Part shown: piece after piece, positions 41,905 to 51,147 of the stretch
Layout of the letters: each line of letters starts with the position of its first letter
Numbering within the stretch: the stretch's first letter is position 1
NCBI GenBank assembly: GCA_002501205.1
Contig: DLRW01000007.1
Location: 1-55,383, forward strand
Source of the DNA: Flavobacteriales bacterium UBA7878
GTDB taxonomy: Bacteria; Bacteroidota; Bacteroidia; Flavobacteriales; Schleiferiaceae
Length of the DNA stretch: 55,383 nucleotides
Direction: 5' to 3'
Notes under the pieces: generated by a model
What the model saw: the letters and a program-made list of their open reading frames with translations, nothing else
The model's database searches: none
What the model was told of the DNA's origin: nothing
Program-made: the position numbers and the translations under genes

Positions 41905-43185
41905 ATGCGCCAAATTCTACTCAGCAGCCTCCTGATTAGCTCTTTCTTCGCTTATAGTCAATGGGATTCCTGTGGAATTACCAATGCACTCAACAACCGC
42001 AATATTGAAGCCATAGATGCTTTTACCCATTTTCAAGGTCGACTCTATGTGCATACCTATTTGAGTGGTTTGCAATATTCCGATGATTATGGTGCGAGCT
42101 GGGATACATTAGCTCAATCTGCCTTTAACGGCATACCTGTGCAGTTCTACAGTCATAATCAAAAACTGTTTGTTTCCACCATGGTTTCCGCAGCCGCTGG
42201 AGGCATTCAATATTACAGTGTGGATCATGGGCAAAATTGGACCATTGATACCCTCGGCATGCCCTACAGTGCGATTAGCCAAACGTATAGAGCCAGAGTA
42301 ATTAAGGCCCAACAAATGGGGGACTATATCTTCTATCAACTAAACACTCCCACTTCCTTTTATTGGCGACATAAAGACTCAACCGAATATCATGTAGATG
42401 CCTTTGCCAATGGTAATTTCATGAATGGTTTCGATGTGCATGATGATACACTATGGGCCTCTATTGGAGGTCGCTTCTACTATTTAAGCCAACCTCGAGG
42501 GAACTATGTCCAAAGCAACAACAGCAATCTCCCCAATCTCACCTTAGCCAGTATCCTCTTATGCACTCCACAAAAGATCTACATGGCCACTACGGATGCT
42601 AATCAGGACTGGACCTTGTATTCAACTGATGACCGCGGCAATAGCTGGAATAGCATTGCTCTGCAAAGCATTTTAGGAAATGGTGCCTTTGGCCAAAAAC
42701 GTGGAATCAGTTGTATTTATGCCGAGGGGAATGAAATCTGGCTAGGTCTAAAATCTAAGGGATCTAATGAAAAAGCGGGTATTCTGTATTCCGCTGATGC
42801 TGGAGCGAATTGGAGCCTACAAGAAGCCAATCTTCCTACCGATCCTTTTGGTACCAATGCCGTGAAAAGCATTCGCAAGGCAGGAGGCTATCTCTTCGCC
42901 GAAATGAGTTTCAAGGATGTGTATCGCAAGGGGCAAAACATAGGACTCGAAAACTATGGTTTACACGAGATTAAAGTCTTTCCTAATCCCAGCGAAAACT
43001 ATTTTAAAATACAGAGCGTAAAGAAGCCTGTTCGCATTGTGATTTACGATTTGCGCGGAAATCAAATGAAGGAATTTTGCCGAATGGAACGCTATTCAGT
43101 GCAAGGTTTGCGCAGTGGACTCTACAAAGTTCAGATCTATTTTAAAGATGGTCGGAGCAGTGAGTGTAGCTTGTTAATCCCTTAA
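41905..43185 (+). CDS. T9SS type A sorting domain protein with BNR-like repeats
   Basis: This 426-residue secreted protein has a signal peptide (about 1-18). The body contains sialidase/BNR-type asp-box-like repeats ('YSDDYGASWDTL', 'YSTDDRGNSWNSI', 'YSADAGANWSL'), suggesting a propeller. The last ~75 residues form a type IX secretion C-terminal signal: 'VFPNPSENYFKIQS', 'IYDLRGNQMKEF', 'GLRSGLYKVQIYFKDG', 'SLLIP'. It should therefore be exported across the outer membrane by the T9SS. It is a single gene; its stop interlocks with that of the convergent osmC-like gene. Confidence 0.88.
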   Translation: MRQILLSSLLISSFFAYSQWDSCGITNALNNRNIEAIDAFTHFQGRLYVHTYLSGLQYSDDYGASWDTLAQSAFNGIPVQFYSHNQKLFVSTMVSAAAGGIQYYSVDHGQNWTIDTLGMPYSAISQTYRARVIKAQQMGDYIFYQLNTPTSFYWRHKDSTEYHVDAFANGNFMNGFDVHDDTLWASIGGRFYYLSQPRGNYVQSNNSNLPNLTLASILLCTPQKIYMATTDANQDWTLYSTDDRGNSWNSIALQSILGNGAFGQKRGISCIYAEGNEIWLGLKSKGSNEKAGILYSADAGANWSLQEANLPTDPFGTNAVKSIRKAGGYLFAEMSFKDVYRKGQNIGLENYGLHEIKVFPNPSENYFKIQSVKKPVRIVIYDLRGNQMKEFCRMERYSVQGLRSGLYKVQIYFKDGRSSECSLLIP

Positions 43186-43592
43186 TCCAGCCATTCAAAC
43201 ACAAAGCTTTGTTCAAGCTGCGGATCCAGGCTTTTAGCTACCGGACAGTTGCGACCTATCCCCTCCAAAATTCGTTGCATTTTTTCGGAACAATTGGCTT
43301 TGAGTCGGATCCGTACTTGAACTGCCGCTACCCGTCGTGGCTCACTGGCCATAAGCTTATCTACTGTGGCTTCGCAGTCTTCCAAATCAAAACCTTCTTG
43401 CCGGGCCCGAATCCCCATCACCGTAAGGGCACAAGAAGCCAAGGAAGTAGCTAATAGGTCGGTAGGTGAAAATGCCTGCCCCAATCCATTATTATCCAAA
43501 GGCGCATCGGTTTGCATAATTTGCCCTGAGGCTAAGTGCTCTAGATCATTGCGCAGAGCGCCCTGATAGCGTACCTTGCTAATTGTTCCCAT
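43182..43592 (-). CDS. OsmC family peroxiredoxin-like protein
   Basis: This 136-residue protein of the OsmC/Ohr fold has the two redox cysteines ('SLASCALTVMGI' and 'GRNCPVAKSL') expected for a thiol peroxidase of small hydroperoxides. 'DNNGLGQAFSPTDLLATSL' and the terminal 'LEQSFVFEW' also fit. ATG 43592 is chosen; the frame opens at a TTG (43610). Expected role: detoxification of organic hydroperoxides. Confidence 0.85.
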   Translation of the reverse strand: MGTISKVRYQGALRNDLEHLASGQIMQTDAPLDNNGLGQAFSPTDLLATSLASCALTVMGIRARQEGFDLEDCEATVDKLMASEPRRVAAVQVRIRLKANCSEKMQRILEGIGRNCPVAKSLDPQLEQSFVFEWLD

Positions 43593-43674
43593 TCGAAGAT
43601 TTTGCCGCAAGGTACAATATCGATCAATAGTTAATTCTTATTAATTTATAAAAACACATAGCAATACATTATAT

Positions 43675-43682
43675 TACTTTTG
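43675..43682 (+). promoter_or_regulatory. -7 box TACTTTTG for the DUF6952-like gene
   Basis: It is an exact TAnnTTTG match, 16 nt before ATG 43699, in a very A/T-rich stretch. No TTG is seen at the usual -33 distance. Confidence 0.5.
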
Positions 43683-43698
43683 TCAAAACGAAAAGAAA

Positions 43699-43953
43699 AT
43701 GCGCCTACCTATAATCAAACATGCCGTAGATTTTATTGAAGCCAATGACGAAGATTGGGTTCATGAAAGTATCGAACTTCTGGAGCACATGGCTGATGCC
43801 AAAGGATTGAAAGACGAAGAACTGGAAACCATTGGTGAGCTCATGTCTAATTTTTACGGAGCTTTAGAAGTGCACAAAGCCATCAAAGCTGGAACACCTC
43901 GTAAAGAAGCGCTCAATCAATTTATGGAGCGTGTAGTGGGTTCTATAAATTAA
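43699..43953 (+). CDS. DUF6952-like small acidic protein
   Basis: This 84-residue cytoplasmic protein is predicted to be all alpha, with 'ESIELLEHMADAKGLKDEELETIGELMSNFYGALEVHKAIKAGTPRKEAL' as its core (only parts quoted here as motif landmarks: LKDEELETIGEL, FYGALEVHK). This pattern recurs in flavobacterial genomes as DUF6952. Function is unknown. It has its own promoter box and lies 71 bp ahead of the VWA/ATPase pair. Confidence 0.7.
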   Translation: MRLPIIKHAVDFIEANDEDWVHESIELLEHMADAKGLKDEELETIGELMSNFYGALEVHKAIKAGTPRKEALNQFMERVVGSIN

Positions 43954-44024
43954 AGCCATCAGCTCATCATCAAAAGCTTGAAACCTTCCTTGCATCTTCG
44001 GGTTAATTGTAGGAATTTCCCCTT

Positions 44025-45128
44025 ATGCAAGGATTGCGTTTTAGCAAGTACAAAGGCAAAAATCAAAGTACTTTTGATCGCCTGCTGGAAGTGTTTAAAG
44101 AACTCCTCTTGCACACCAGTGGCGAGGTTGATGAAGCCATAGACTGGCTGCGTGCTCTGGATCAGGAGTACCAGCTGAGTACCAAAGAATATACAATCGA
44201 CGACTTTATCGAAGACCTTAAAAAGAAAGGTTTCCTTCGAGAAGAGATCGATGATGGCGGAGGCTCTGGTTTAGCGATGACAGCCAAAACTGAGCGAGCT
44301 ATTCGACACCGCGCTTTAGAGCAAGTCTTTGGAAAGCTCAAAAAAAGTCAACAGGGGAATCATCAAACCAGACAGGCTGGGCCAGGTGATGAACCTAGTA
44401 GCGATCACCGTCCCTATCAATTTGGCGACAGTCTGGAGCAAATAGATATGCCTCAAAGTCTAAAAAATGCCTATGCTAATAATGGCATTGATGATTTGAG
44501 GATGAGTCAGGACGACCTGGTGGTAAATGAGCAATTTTACAAGGCTCAACTTAGCACGGTATTAATGATCGACATCAGTCATTCCATGATTTTGTATGGT
44601 GAAGATCGTATTACTCCTGCCAAACGTGTAGCCCTGGCTCTCGCCGAATTTATCAAAACCCGCTATCCCAAAGATACCCTGGACATTATTGTATTTGGCA
44701 ATGATGCCTGGCAAATTGAATTGGAAGAAGTGCCTTATTTAAAAGTAGGGCCCTATCATACCAATACAGTAGCCGGACTGGATTTAGCCATGGACCTTTT
44801 GCGGAAAAAGAAGAATAGTAACAAGCAAATCTTCATGATTACAGATGGTAAGCCCAGCTGTTTGCATGAAGCCGATGGAACTTACTATAAGAATAGCTTT
44901 GGCCTGGACGATTACATTGTAGGCAAATGCTACAATCGAGCGGCCGCTTGTCGCCGAGCTGGCATTCCCATCACCACCTTTATGATTGCCCAAGACCCTT
45001 ATTTGCAACAATTTGTTGAGCACTTTACCCAGGCCAATAAGGGCAAGGCCTTTTATACCGGACTCAATGGCCTCGGTGATTTTATATTTCAGGATTACGA
45101 AAACAATCGCAAGCGTAGAATAAACTAA
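44025..45128 (+). CDS. Cytoplasmic VWA-domain protein paired with a MoxR-like ATPase
   Basis: This 367-residue protein has no signal peptide. The N-terminal ~110 residues are helical and charged, and a flexible hydrophilic linker follows. The VWA domain (about 175-350) carries a complete MIDAS: DISHS (183-187), a later Thr/Asp set and 'FMITDGKPSC'. It ends with a basic tail (NNRKRRIN). Proteins of this type act with AAA+ MoxR/Mg-chelatase-like ATPases as chaperone-like complexes. The ATPase gene begins one base after its stop, so they are almost certainly co-translated partners. The client is unknown. Confidence 0.82.
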   Translation: MQGLRFSKYKGKNQSTFDRLLEVFKELLLHTSGEVDEAIDWLRALDQEYQLSTKEYTIDDFIEDLKKKGFLREEIDDGGGSGLAMTAKTERAIRHRALEQVFGKLKKSQQGNHQTRQAGPGDEPSSDHRPYQFGDSLEQIDMPQSLKNAYANNGIDDLRMSQDDLVVNEQFYKAQLSTVLMIDISHSMILYGEDRITPAKRVALALAEFIKTRYPKDTLDIIVFGNDAWQIELEEVPYLKVGPYHTNTVAGLDLAMDLLRKKKNSNKQIFMITDGKPSCLHEADGTYYKNSFGLDDYIVGKCYNRAAACRRAGIPITTFMIAQDPYLQQFVEHFTQANKGKAFYTGLNGLGDFIFQDYENNRKRRIN

Positions 45129-45129
45129 G

Positions 45130-46599
45130 ATGGACTACTCCAAGATTAAAACTTTAGGTGATTTAAAGAAAAGCGGCTACCAAAGTCGCAGTATTAAAAC
45201 TGAGATTCGCCAAAACTTGATCAATAAACTGCAAGCCGGAGAAAAAGTATTCCAAGGCATACATGGCTATGAAAATACAGTTATTCCAGATGTAGAAAGA
45301 GCCTTGCTGGCAGGTCATAATATCAATTTCCTGGGCTTGAGAGGGCAGGCAAAAACCCGCTTAGCACGTCAAATGACCGCCCTTTTGGATGAATACATTC
45401 CTGTTTTGGAAGGCAGTGATTTAAATGACGATCCATTGGCTCCCCTATCCCGCTGGGCTAAAAGTCGCATTGCTGAAATGGGGGATGACAGCCCTATTAA
45501 ATGGCTACATCGTGAAGATCGCTATTTTGAAAAATTGGCCACTCCAGATGTAAGCATCGCCGACCTTATAGGTGATGTTGACCCTATTAAAGCGGCCAAT
45601 CTTAAGGTTTCCTATTCGGATGAGTTGAGTATCCACTTCGGCATGATCCCGCGTGCCCACCGCTGCATCTTTGTGATCAACGAACTGCCCGACCTTCAAG
45701 CGCGTATTCAGGTCGCACTCTTTAATATTTTGCAAGAAGGCGACATTCAGATCCGTGGTTTTAAACTCCGTTTACCCCTGGACCTACAATTTGTATTTAC
45801 TGCCAACCCTGAAGATTATACCAACCGGGGTTCCATTGTTACCCCTTTAAAAGACCGGATTGGCAGTCAGATATTAACGCATTATCCCAAGGATCGTAAA
45901 ACCGCGAAGGAGATTACCCGACAGGAAGCTAAATTACAATTGGAGCAAAGTGAGCGTGTTGCTATTCCCGACCCGGCCTTAGAACTCCTGGAACAAATTG
46001 CCTTTGAAGCTCGAGAAAATGAGTATATCGATGCGAAGAGCGGGGTTTCTACCCGTTTAACCATATCCGCTTTGGAAAATCTGGTTAGTACGGCCGAACG
46101 ACGTGCGCTTATTGATGGTAGCAAACAAACCCAGGTGCGTTTATTGGACTTTATGGGTATTATCCCTGCCATTACCGGCAAGGTAGAATTGGTATACGAA
46201 GGTGAGCAGGAAGGTGCAGGAATTGTAGCGGAAAACTTGATTGGTGGGGCGGTTAAGACTATTCTCCCCGAATACTTTCCTCCTTTGGAGGATTTAAAAT
46301 CCAGTGATCAGAACAATCCTTACAAAGCACTAATCGATTGGTTTGCTCATGGAAAAACTTTGGATATGCTTTTCGAATGGAGTGATGCCGAATACCAAAA
46401 AGCTCTGGAAGGCATCGGCCCCCTTCAAAATTTGATGGATGCCTACCAAAGCAATGTGGCAAATGAAGATCGCTACTTCCTAATGGAATTAGTCCTCTGG
46501 GCTCTCTCCGAGTATTCGCGATTAAATAAGGAGCGTTTAGAGGATGGCTTCAATTTCGCAGACCTCTTTAGTTCCTATTTAAGGAGCGGTGAACTTTAA
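45130..46599 (+). CDS. MoxR/Mg-chelatase-like AAA+ ATPase with atypical Walker motifs
   Basis: This 489-residue cytoplasmic ATPase has a Walker A region that reads GLRGQAKT (69-76), with Ala in place of the usual second-last Gly. The Walker B region reads FVINELPDL (181-189), with Asn184 where Asp is normal and Glu185 kept. Sensor-1 'FVFTANPEDYTNRGSIVTPLKDRIG' and the arginine-finger/sensor-2 regions are intact, so ATP binding is likely and hydrolysis is possible. This variant recurs in a subgroup of bacterial ATPases with partner VWA genes, by my recollection. It is downstream of the VWA gene with a 1-base gap. Confidence 0.82.
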   Translation: MDYSKIKTLGDLKKSGYQSRSIKTEIRQNLINKLQAGEKVFQGIHGYENTVIPDVERALLAGHNINFLGLRGQAKTRLARQMTALLDEYIPVLEGSDLNDDPLAPLSRWAKSRIAEMGDDSPIKWLHREDRYFEKLATPDVSIADLIGDVDPIKAANLKVSYSDELSIHFGMIPRAHRCIFVINELPDLQARIQVALFNILQEGDIQIRGFKLRLPLDLQFVFTANPEDYTNRGSIVTPLKDRIGSQILTHYPKDRKTAKEITRQEAKLQLEQSERVAIPDPALELLEQIAFEARENEYIDAKSGVSTRLTISALENLVSTAERRALIDGSKQTQVRLLDFMGIIPAITGKVELVYEGEQEGAGIVAENLIGGAVKTILPEYFPPLEDLKSSDQNNPYKALIDWFAHGKTLDMLFEWSDAEYQKALEGIGPLQNLMDAYQSNVANEDRYFLMELVLWALSEYSRLNKERLEDGFNFADLFSSYLRSGEL

Positions 46600-46602
46600 A
46601 TG

Positions 46603-47223
46603 CTAAGGTCCACAATGGGTATGGCTTCCGGCCAAAATGCTATCCACCTCAGTTTGACTTAAAAACTGAGCCTGATAGCTGAGTCCCTGTTGTTGCAAAT
46701 TGGAAACAAAAGCCCGCATGTGATTACCAGAACCGCATATTAAAGTGTTGTAGAGGTCGATCAAATCAGCATCCTGGCTATCGGCAATAAAGTTTTGCAA
46801 GTCATAGATGTCCAAATCCTCGATGGTGGCGCCAATATGCAGTCCTTCGGCTAATCCAATCTGGCCTTTAATTTTAAAATTGTTGTACAAGGCTTGTAAG
46901 CTGGTATCTGCAAACTGGCCGCGGTCGAGAATTTGATAGGAGATGGAGCGGCTATCTAAAAGATTAGCCACAAAATCCATGTGCTTTTGTTCGCTGGAAG
47001 AAATATTCTTAAATATTTTCAGGTAACTATATAAGCTATCGAGGTACAAATAGGTATCTCGAGCTAACTTTTCTTCTTCCAACATAAAGAGTAAGGAAGA
47101 TTCAGATTCGGTAATAGTCGGATCTGTAGTATTGGTGTTTTGCTTCGCCAAGGTATCTTCCTTGGTACAGGCGCCCAGCAGCAAAAAAACGATCATCAGA
47201 ACGCCCATCTTTAAACGTAACAT
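46603..47223 (-). CDS. DUF2202 ferritin-like lipoprotein
   Basis: This lipoprotein of about 206 residues has lipobox LLGAC (Cys about 18). The mature part has the four-helix ferritin-like pattern of DUF2202, with ligand candidates in 'MLEEEKLARDTYLYL', 'SSSEQKHMDFV', 'GATIEDLDIYDL' and 'CGSGNHMRAFV'. It may bind a di-metal centre outside the cytoplasm; activity is unknown. The frame opens at GTG 47226; ATG 47223 is taken as the start. Confidence 0.82.
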   Translation of the reverse strand: MLRLKMGVLMIVFLLLGACTKEDTLAKQNTNTTDPTITESESSLLFMLEEEKLARDTYLYLDSLYSYLKIFKNISSSEQKHMDFVANLLDSRSISYQILDRGQFADTSLQALYNNFKIKGQIGLAEGLHIGATIEDLDIYDLQNFIADSQDADLIDLYNTLICGSGNHMRAFVSNLQQQGLSYQAQFLSQTEVDSILAGSHTHCGP

Positions 47224-47275
47224 CACTTAGAATTTTCATCTAAGTTAGACTCTGTGCGGCGCTTTTTCTGTGAAC

Positions 47276-49486
47276 TTACTCACTTAAACCTTCTGCCTTT
47301 TCAGGCATCAAAGGCTTGGATTCCATTCTTTGGCTTTGGAAATTACGGAGTCTATTCATGAAATAGTGGGTGTTCTCCCAACCACCATCAGGCAATTGTT
47401 CCCATTCATAACCCGTACTGCATTTATGCTCTGCCTCTAAATGATAAGGAAACAGTATTCCAAAGCGCCATAATTTTGGAAGGAAGTACAGGCCTGCATC
47501 ATAAGCCTGGAAGGCAAATGGCCCCGGTTCAGCATTAAAATTTGCTCTGAAATCTTTCACAAAAGAGCGAGTTGCACTATCTGCATAATTGATATCTCTA
47601 AACTCATAGGTATGGTAATGCAAGGCATTCAAATAACTGAGTTCCATTGTGGGATAGTTCAGCAATCGAGGGCTACCTACTACAGTGATACTGGTATCAC
47701 GAATAACGTAGAGCTTAGAAATAATATCACTTAAGAAAACAGGATCCTCACCTAATAAGACTACTACCTTGGTCCCCTCATTCTCCGTCATACGATCTTT
47801 AAGATCCCAACGGCTCTGCAGCTCCTCACAGCTCACCATTGAAGTAATAAAATTCTTACTACGGGGATTCAGATGGGCCTTGATAAGTTGCACTTGTTGC
47901 TTTTCGGCCTCCGAGCCGCAATGCGCAAAAATGACGTGAGCCTCAGCATAGTGCTCATTAATCATATTAGCAATGCGCATATACTTGCTATTCGAAGGTG
48001 GTACTACCTGATAGAGATTAGGACGATTCTTAACCTCTACACCTGCGCTTAATGGACTTATCACTGGAATATCCTTCTCCCTTAATGCATCAGCCATGGC
48101 CTCTACTAATCGTCCATATGCAGGACCCACTACTAAATCGGCTTGCATGGAATCAATGCTTCGGGCCAATTTGGGAACGTCCTTCATATTGGCGTGGCTA
48201 TCGAAAACCTGCAATTGAATATTCATTCCCATGACACGCAAGGAATCTGCCGCCATTAAGAAACCCAGATAATATTGGGTGGCCATTTCAGTGTCGCGAT
48301 GGGGCTTAAAAGCACTAACAGAAAGAGTATCGGCATACAAATCACTACGGAAGGGTAAAACCACCGCAATGCGATACTGCTTATTGATATCGATAAGGTT
48401 CGTATCCCGGTTTTCTTCTCTGCTAATTTCTCTACTACGCAGCACAGGCTTTATTTTCTCGCCATTTACTACGGCAGTATTCTTTTCCGTATCGCGCTTG
48501 TCGTTAAGAATTTTTTCCAACCAGGTTAATTCCCGTGAACCATTCTTTTTAGGAACCACGATATATTTACCCACAACCAAACCTCGCTGTAACTCTTTAT
48601 TAAGTGCTAAAAGCTCCTCCTGACTTACATCGTAACGTTGCTTAAGGCTAAAAAAAGTATCGCCACTTTTCACTTTGTAGAGAAAGTAATTGCTATTGGC
48701 TAAATCCCCTTCTACATAAGTGGTATCCACATTTTCTTCAATGCGCTCACGCTCCTCTCTTTGTTGCTTCTCATTTTTACTCCCCTCAACTACCTCAGGC
48801 AAATTAGGGTCTACCAACACTGGGCGGTATTGCCTGCGGTTTTTAGGAAATTTGAGCCATTGATTAAGTAGTAAGCCTGAACTGGCCTCGGGATTTAAAA
48901 GATATAAGCTGTCTAAACTAATGTTATAACGCTTGGATAAAGACCAGACTGTTTCCTGGCGCTGCACTCGATGGTAAAACCAATCTCCTTCTACCTTAAA
49001 GGTGCCGGTATCCAAAGCCGCCATTTCATTCTGAAAATCCGGATGCTTTTCCGGATCACGAGGAATTCGCACAATTTGATCAATGCGCAAACCACCCTGC
49101 TCTTCCATGGTGGGGTTGAGCTCCCGCATTTCTTCAATACTGATACCATATTGCTGAGAGAGTGAAAATTGCGTCTCTCCCTTTTGAACCTTATGGTAAG
49201 TGTAGAGCAAGCTATCTTGAATCGCCTTTTGACGCTCTGCTTTAATAGCAGCGATTCGCTCATCACTGGGAATTACCAGTTTCATTCCCACTTTCAAATC
49301 TTGATCCTTTAAATCAGGATTGAAAAAGATTAAGTCATCTATGGTAAAATTATACTGACGGGCAATACCATAGAGTGTTTCTTTGGCTTGAACCTCGTGA
49401 ATACGTGCTTTCCCCTGCCCAAAAAGATTGAGGCTGATTAAGCAGAAAAAAAGAAAATACCTGAAATGCTTTGTGATTATTCCCAT
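47276..49486 (-). CDS. LysM-repeat protein fused to a periplasmic-binding-protein-like domain
   Basis: This 736-residue exported protein has a signal peptide (about 1-23). Four LysM domains (about 29-73, 97-142, 171-213, 269-312), each with a 'V..GET..SL...Y.....L..LNP' pattern, should bind peptidoglycan. From about 365 to 700 there is a type 1 periplasmic-binding-protein-like domain ('YRIAVVLPFRSD', 'DLVVGPAYGRLVEAMADALRE', 'IPVISPLSAG', 'FAFQAYDAG') similar to the LivK/receptor family. It may sense a ligand or act as a cell-wall scaffold. Its start overlaps the guaA stop by 10 bp, suggesting coupling; such guaA-LysM pairs recur in flavobacteria. Confidence 0.82.
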   Translation of the reverse strand: MGIITKHFRYFLFFCLISLNLFGQGKARIHEVQAKETLYGIARQYNFTIDDLIFFNPDLKDQDLKVGMKLVIPSDERIAAIKAERQKAIQDSLLYTYHKVQKGETQFSLSQQYGISIEEMRELNPTMEEQGGLRIDQIVRIPRDPEKHPDFQNEMAALDTGTFKVEGDWFYHRVQRQETVWSLSKRYNISLDSLYLLNPEASSGLLLNQWLKFPKNRRQYRPVLVDPNLPEVVEGSKNEKQQREERERIEENVDTTYVEGDLANSNYFLYKVKSGDTFFSLKQRYDVSQEELLALNKELQRGLVVGKYIVVPKKNGSRELTWLEKILNDKRDTEKNTAVVNGEKIKPVLRSREISREENRDTNLIDINKQYRIAVVLPFRSDLYADTLSVSAFKPHRDTEMATQYYLGFLMAADSLRVMGMNIQLQVFDSHANMKDVPKLARSIDSMQADLVVGPAYGRLVEAMADALREKDIPVISPLSAGVEVKNRPNLYQVVPPSNSKYMRIANMINEHYAEAHVIFAHCGSEAEKQQVQLIKAHLNPRSKNFITSMVSCEELQSRWDLKDRMTENEGTKVVVLLGEDPVFLSDIISKLYVIRDTSITVVGSPRLLNYPTMELSYLNALHYHTYEFRDINYADSATRSFVKDFRANFNAEPGPFAFQAYDAGLYFLPKLWRFGILFPYHLEAEHKCSTGYEWEQLPDGGWENTHYFMNRLRNFQSQRMESKPLMPEKAEGLSE

Positions 49487-51006
49487 TCGATAGTTGCGGG
49501 GGGTTTGGAACTAATGTCGTATACCACCCGGTTAACGCCTTTTACCCGGTTAATTATTTTATTTGAAACCTCCGCAAGGAAGTTATAAGGCAAATGTACC
49601 CAATCTGCAGTCATGCCATCGGTGCTCTCCACCGCCCGTAAGGCTACTACTTGTTCATAAGTGCGCTCATCGCCCATTACCCCTACCGACTGAACCGGTA
49701 ATAAAATTGCACCGGCCTGCCATACAGAGTCGTACAGGTTATGCTCGCGCAATCCATTGATAAACAAGGCATCTACTTCTTGAAGAATGCGAACCTTCTC
49801 TGCGGTGATATCACCTAAAATACGAATAGCCAGGCCGGGACCCGGGAAAGGATGACGACCCAATAAATCTGGGTGTATACCTAAGGCTGCTCCTACTCGG
49901 CGTACCTCATCTTTAAACAAGGTATTCATAGGCTCCACCACTTTCAATTTCATGAAATCCGGTAAACCTCCCACATTATGATGAGACTTAATAGTAGCCG
50001 AAGGACCTTTAACGGATACGGATTCAATCACATCCGGATAAATGGTACCCTGGGCCAACCATTTCACTTCTTTAATGGCAGAGGCCTCATCATCAAATAC
50101 CTCGATAAACACGCGACCAATGATCTTGCGCTTTTGCTCAGGGTCGCTAACTCCGGCTAATGCCGATAAGAAACGATCCGAGGCATCCACTCCTTTTACA
50201 TTAAGGCCCATGCCCTTGTATTGCTCTAATACTCCTTCGAACTCATTCTTACGCAAGAGTCCATTATTAACAAAGATGCAATGCAAATTATCACCTATGG
50301 CTTCGGATAAAAGCACCGCTGTTACGGTACTGTCTACCCCACCACTTAAGCCTAAAACCACACGGTCATTTCCGAGCTTGGCACGCATTTGCTCGATGGT
50401 ATCTTCCACAAAAGAGATTGGCGTCCAATCCTGACTGCACTGGCAAATATCTACCAGGAAGTTGCGGATAAGCTGTAAACCATCGGTGCTGTGATAAACT
50501 TCTGGGTGAAACTGAATACCATAGGTATCCTCCCCTTGAATATGATAAGCGGCTACCCGTACATCGCGAGTACTGGCAATGATTTCAAAATTCTCCGGAG
50601 TTTTTAAAATGGTATCGCCATGGCTCATCCAAACTTGTGAATTAGCTGGCATAGCCTGCATTAAAGGAGATTGACTCTGAATTTCTTCGAGGTGAGCCCG
50701 ACCGTATTCACGGGTATCAGAGGCTTCTACTCTACCGCCATCCAACTTAGCCAAATACTGCGCTCCATAGCATACCCCTAATACAGGCATTTTGCTACGG
50801 AAAGCACTAAGGTCGATTTCAGGAGAATCTACATCATTCACCGAAAAAGGACTACCACTTACAATTAAGCCTTTTACCGAGTTATCCAGCTCTGGGATGG
50901 CATTGTAAGGATGAATTTCACAGTAAACATTTAACTCCCTAACCCTACGGGCGATCAATTGCGTGTATTGCGATCCGCAATCGAGAATCAGAATCTTTTC
51001 TTGCAT
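49477..51006 (-). CDS. guaA: GMP synthase (glutamine-hydrolysing)
   Basis: This cytoplasmic enzyme converts XMP to GMP using glutamine and ATP. Its 509 residues have a class I glutaminase domain ('ILDCGSQYTQLIARRVRE', nucleophile in 'VLGVCYGAQYLA', 'GIQFHPEVYHS'), the ATP-pyrophosphatase P-loop 'LGLSGGVDSTV', and a C-terminal dimer domain ('HHNVGGLPDFMKLKVVEP', 'RIINRVKGVNRVVYDISSKPPATIEWE' ending). ATG 51006 (MQEKILILD) is the correct start; the frame extends upstream to 51087. A TACCTTTG box ends 4 nt before this ATG. Confidence 0.95.
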   Translation of the reverse strand: MQEKILILDCGSQYTQLIARRVRELNVYCEIHPYNAIPELDNSVKGLIVSGSPFSVNDVDSPEIDLSAFRSKMPVLGVCYGAQYLAKLDGGRVEASDTREYGRAHLEEIQSQSPLMQAMPANSQVWMSHGDTILKTPENFEIIASTRDVRVAAYHIQGEDTYGIQFHPEVYHSTDGLQLIRNFLVDICQCSQDWTPISFVEDTIEQMRAKLGNDRVVLGLSGGVDSTVTAVLLSEAIGDNLHCIFVNNGLLRKNEFEGVLEQYKGMGLNVKGVDASDRFLSALAGVSDPEQKRKIIGRVFIEVFDDEASAIKEVKWLAQGTIYPDVIESVSVKGPSATIKSHHNVGGLPDFMKLKVVEPMNTLFKDEVRRVGAALGIHPDLLGRHPFPGPGLAIRILGDITAEKVRILQEVDALFINGLREHNLYDSVWQAGAILLPVQSVGVMGDERTYEQVVALRAVESTDGMTADWVHLPYNFLAEVSNKIINRVKGVNRVVYDISSKPPATIEWE

Positions 51007-51010
51007 GCGG

Positions 51011-51018
51011 CAAAGGTA
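51011..51018 (-). promoter_or_regulatory. -7 box TACCTTTG for guaA, nearly leaderless
   Basis: It is an exact TAnnTTTG match on the minus strand, separated from the guaA ATG by only CCGC. If this is the promoter, the transcript begins at or within a few bases of the start codon. Confidence 0.5.
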
Positions 51019-51147
51019 TTTCTTTTTGTTCCTTTCTACTATAGGCTTATCGCAAGGGTTTTCCCACAATATTTTAACATCAGTCAATCAATATAGGTAT
51101 CTACACAGGCAGAATTTCTAAATTGCCCTTCCATCAAAACAATCAAC

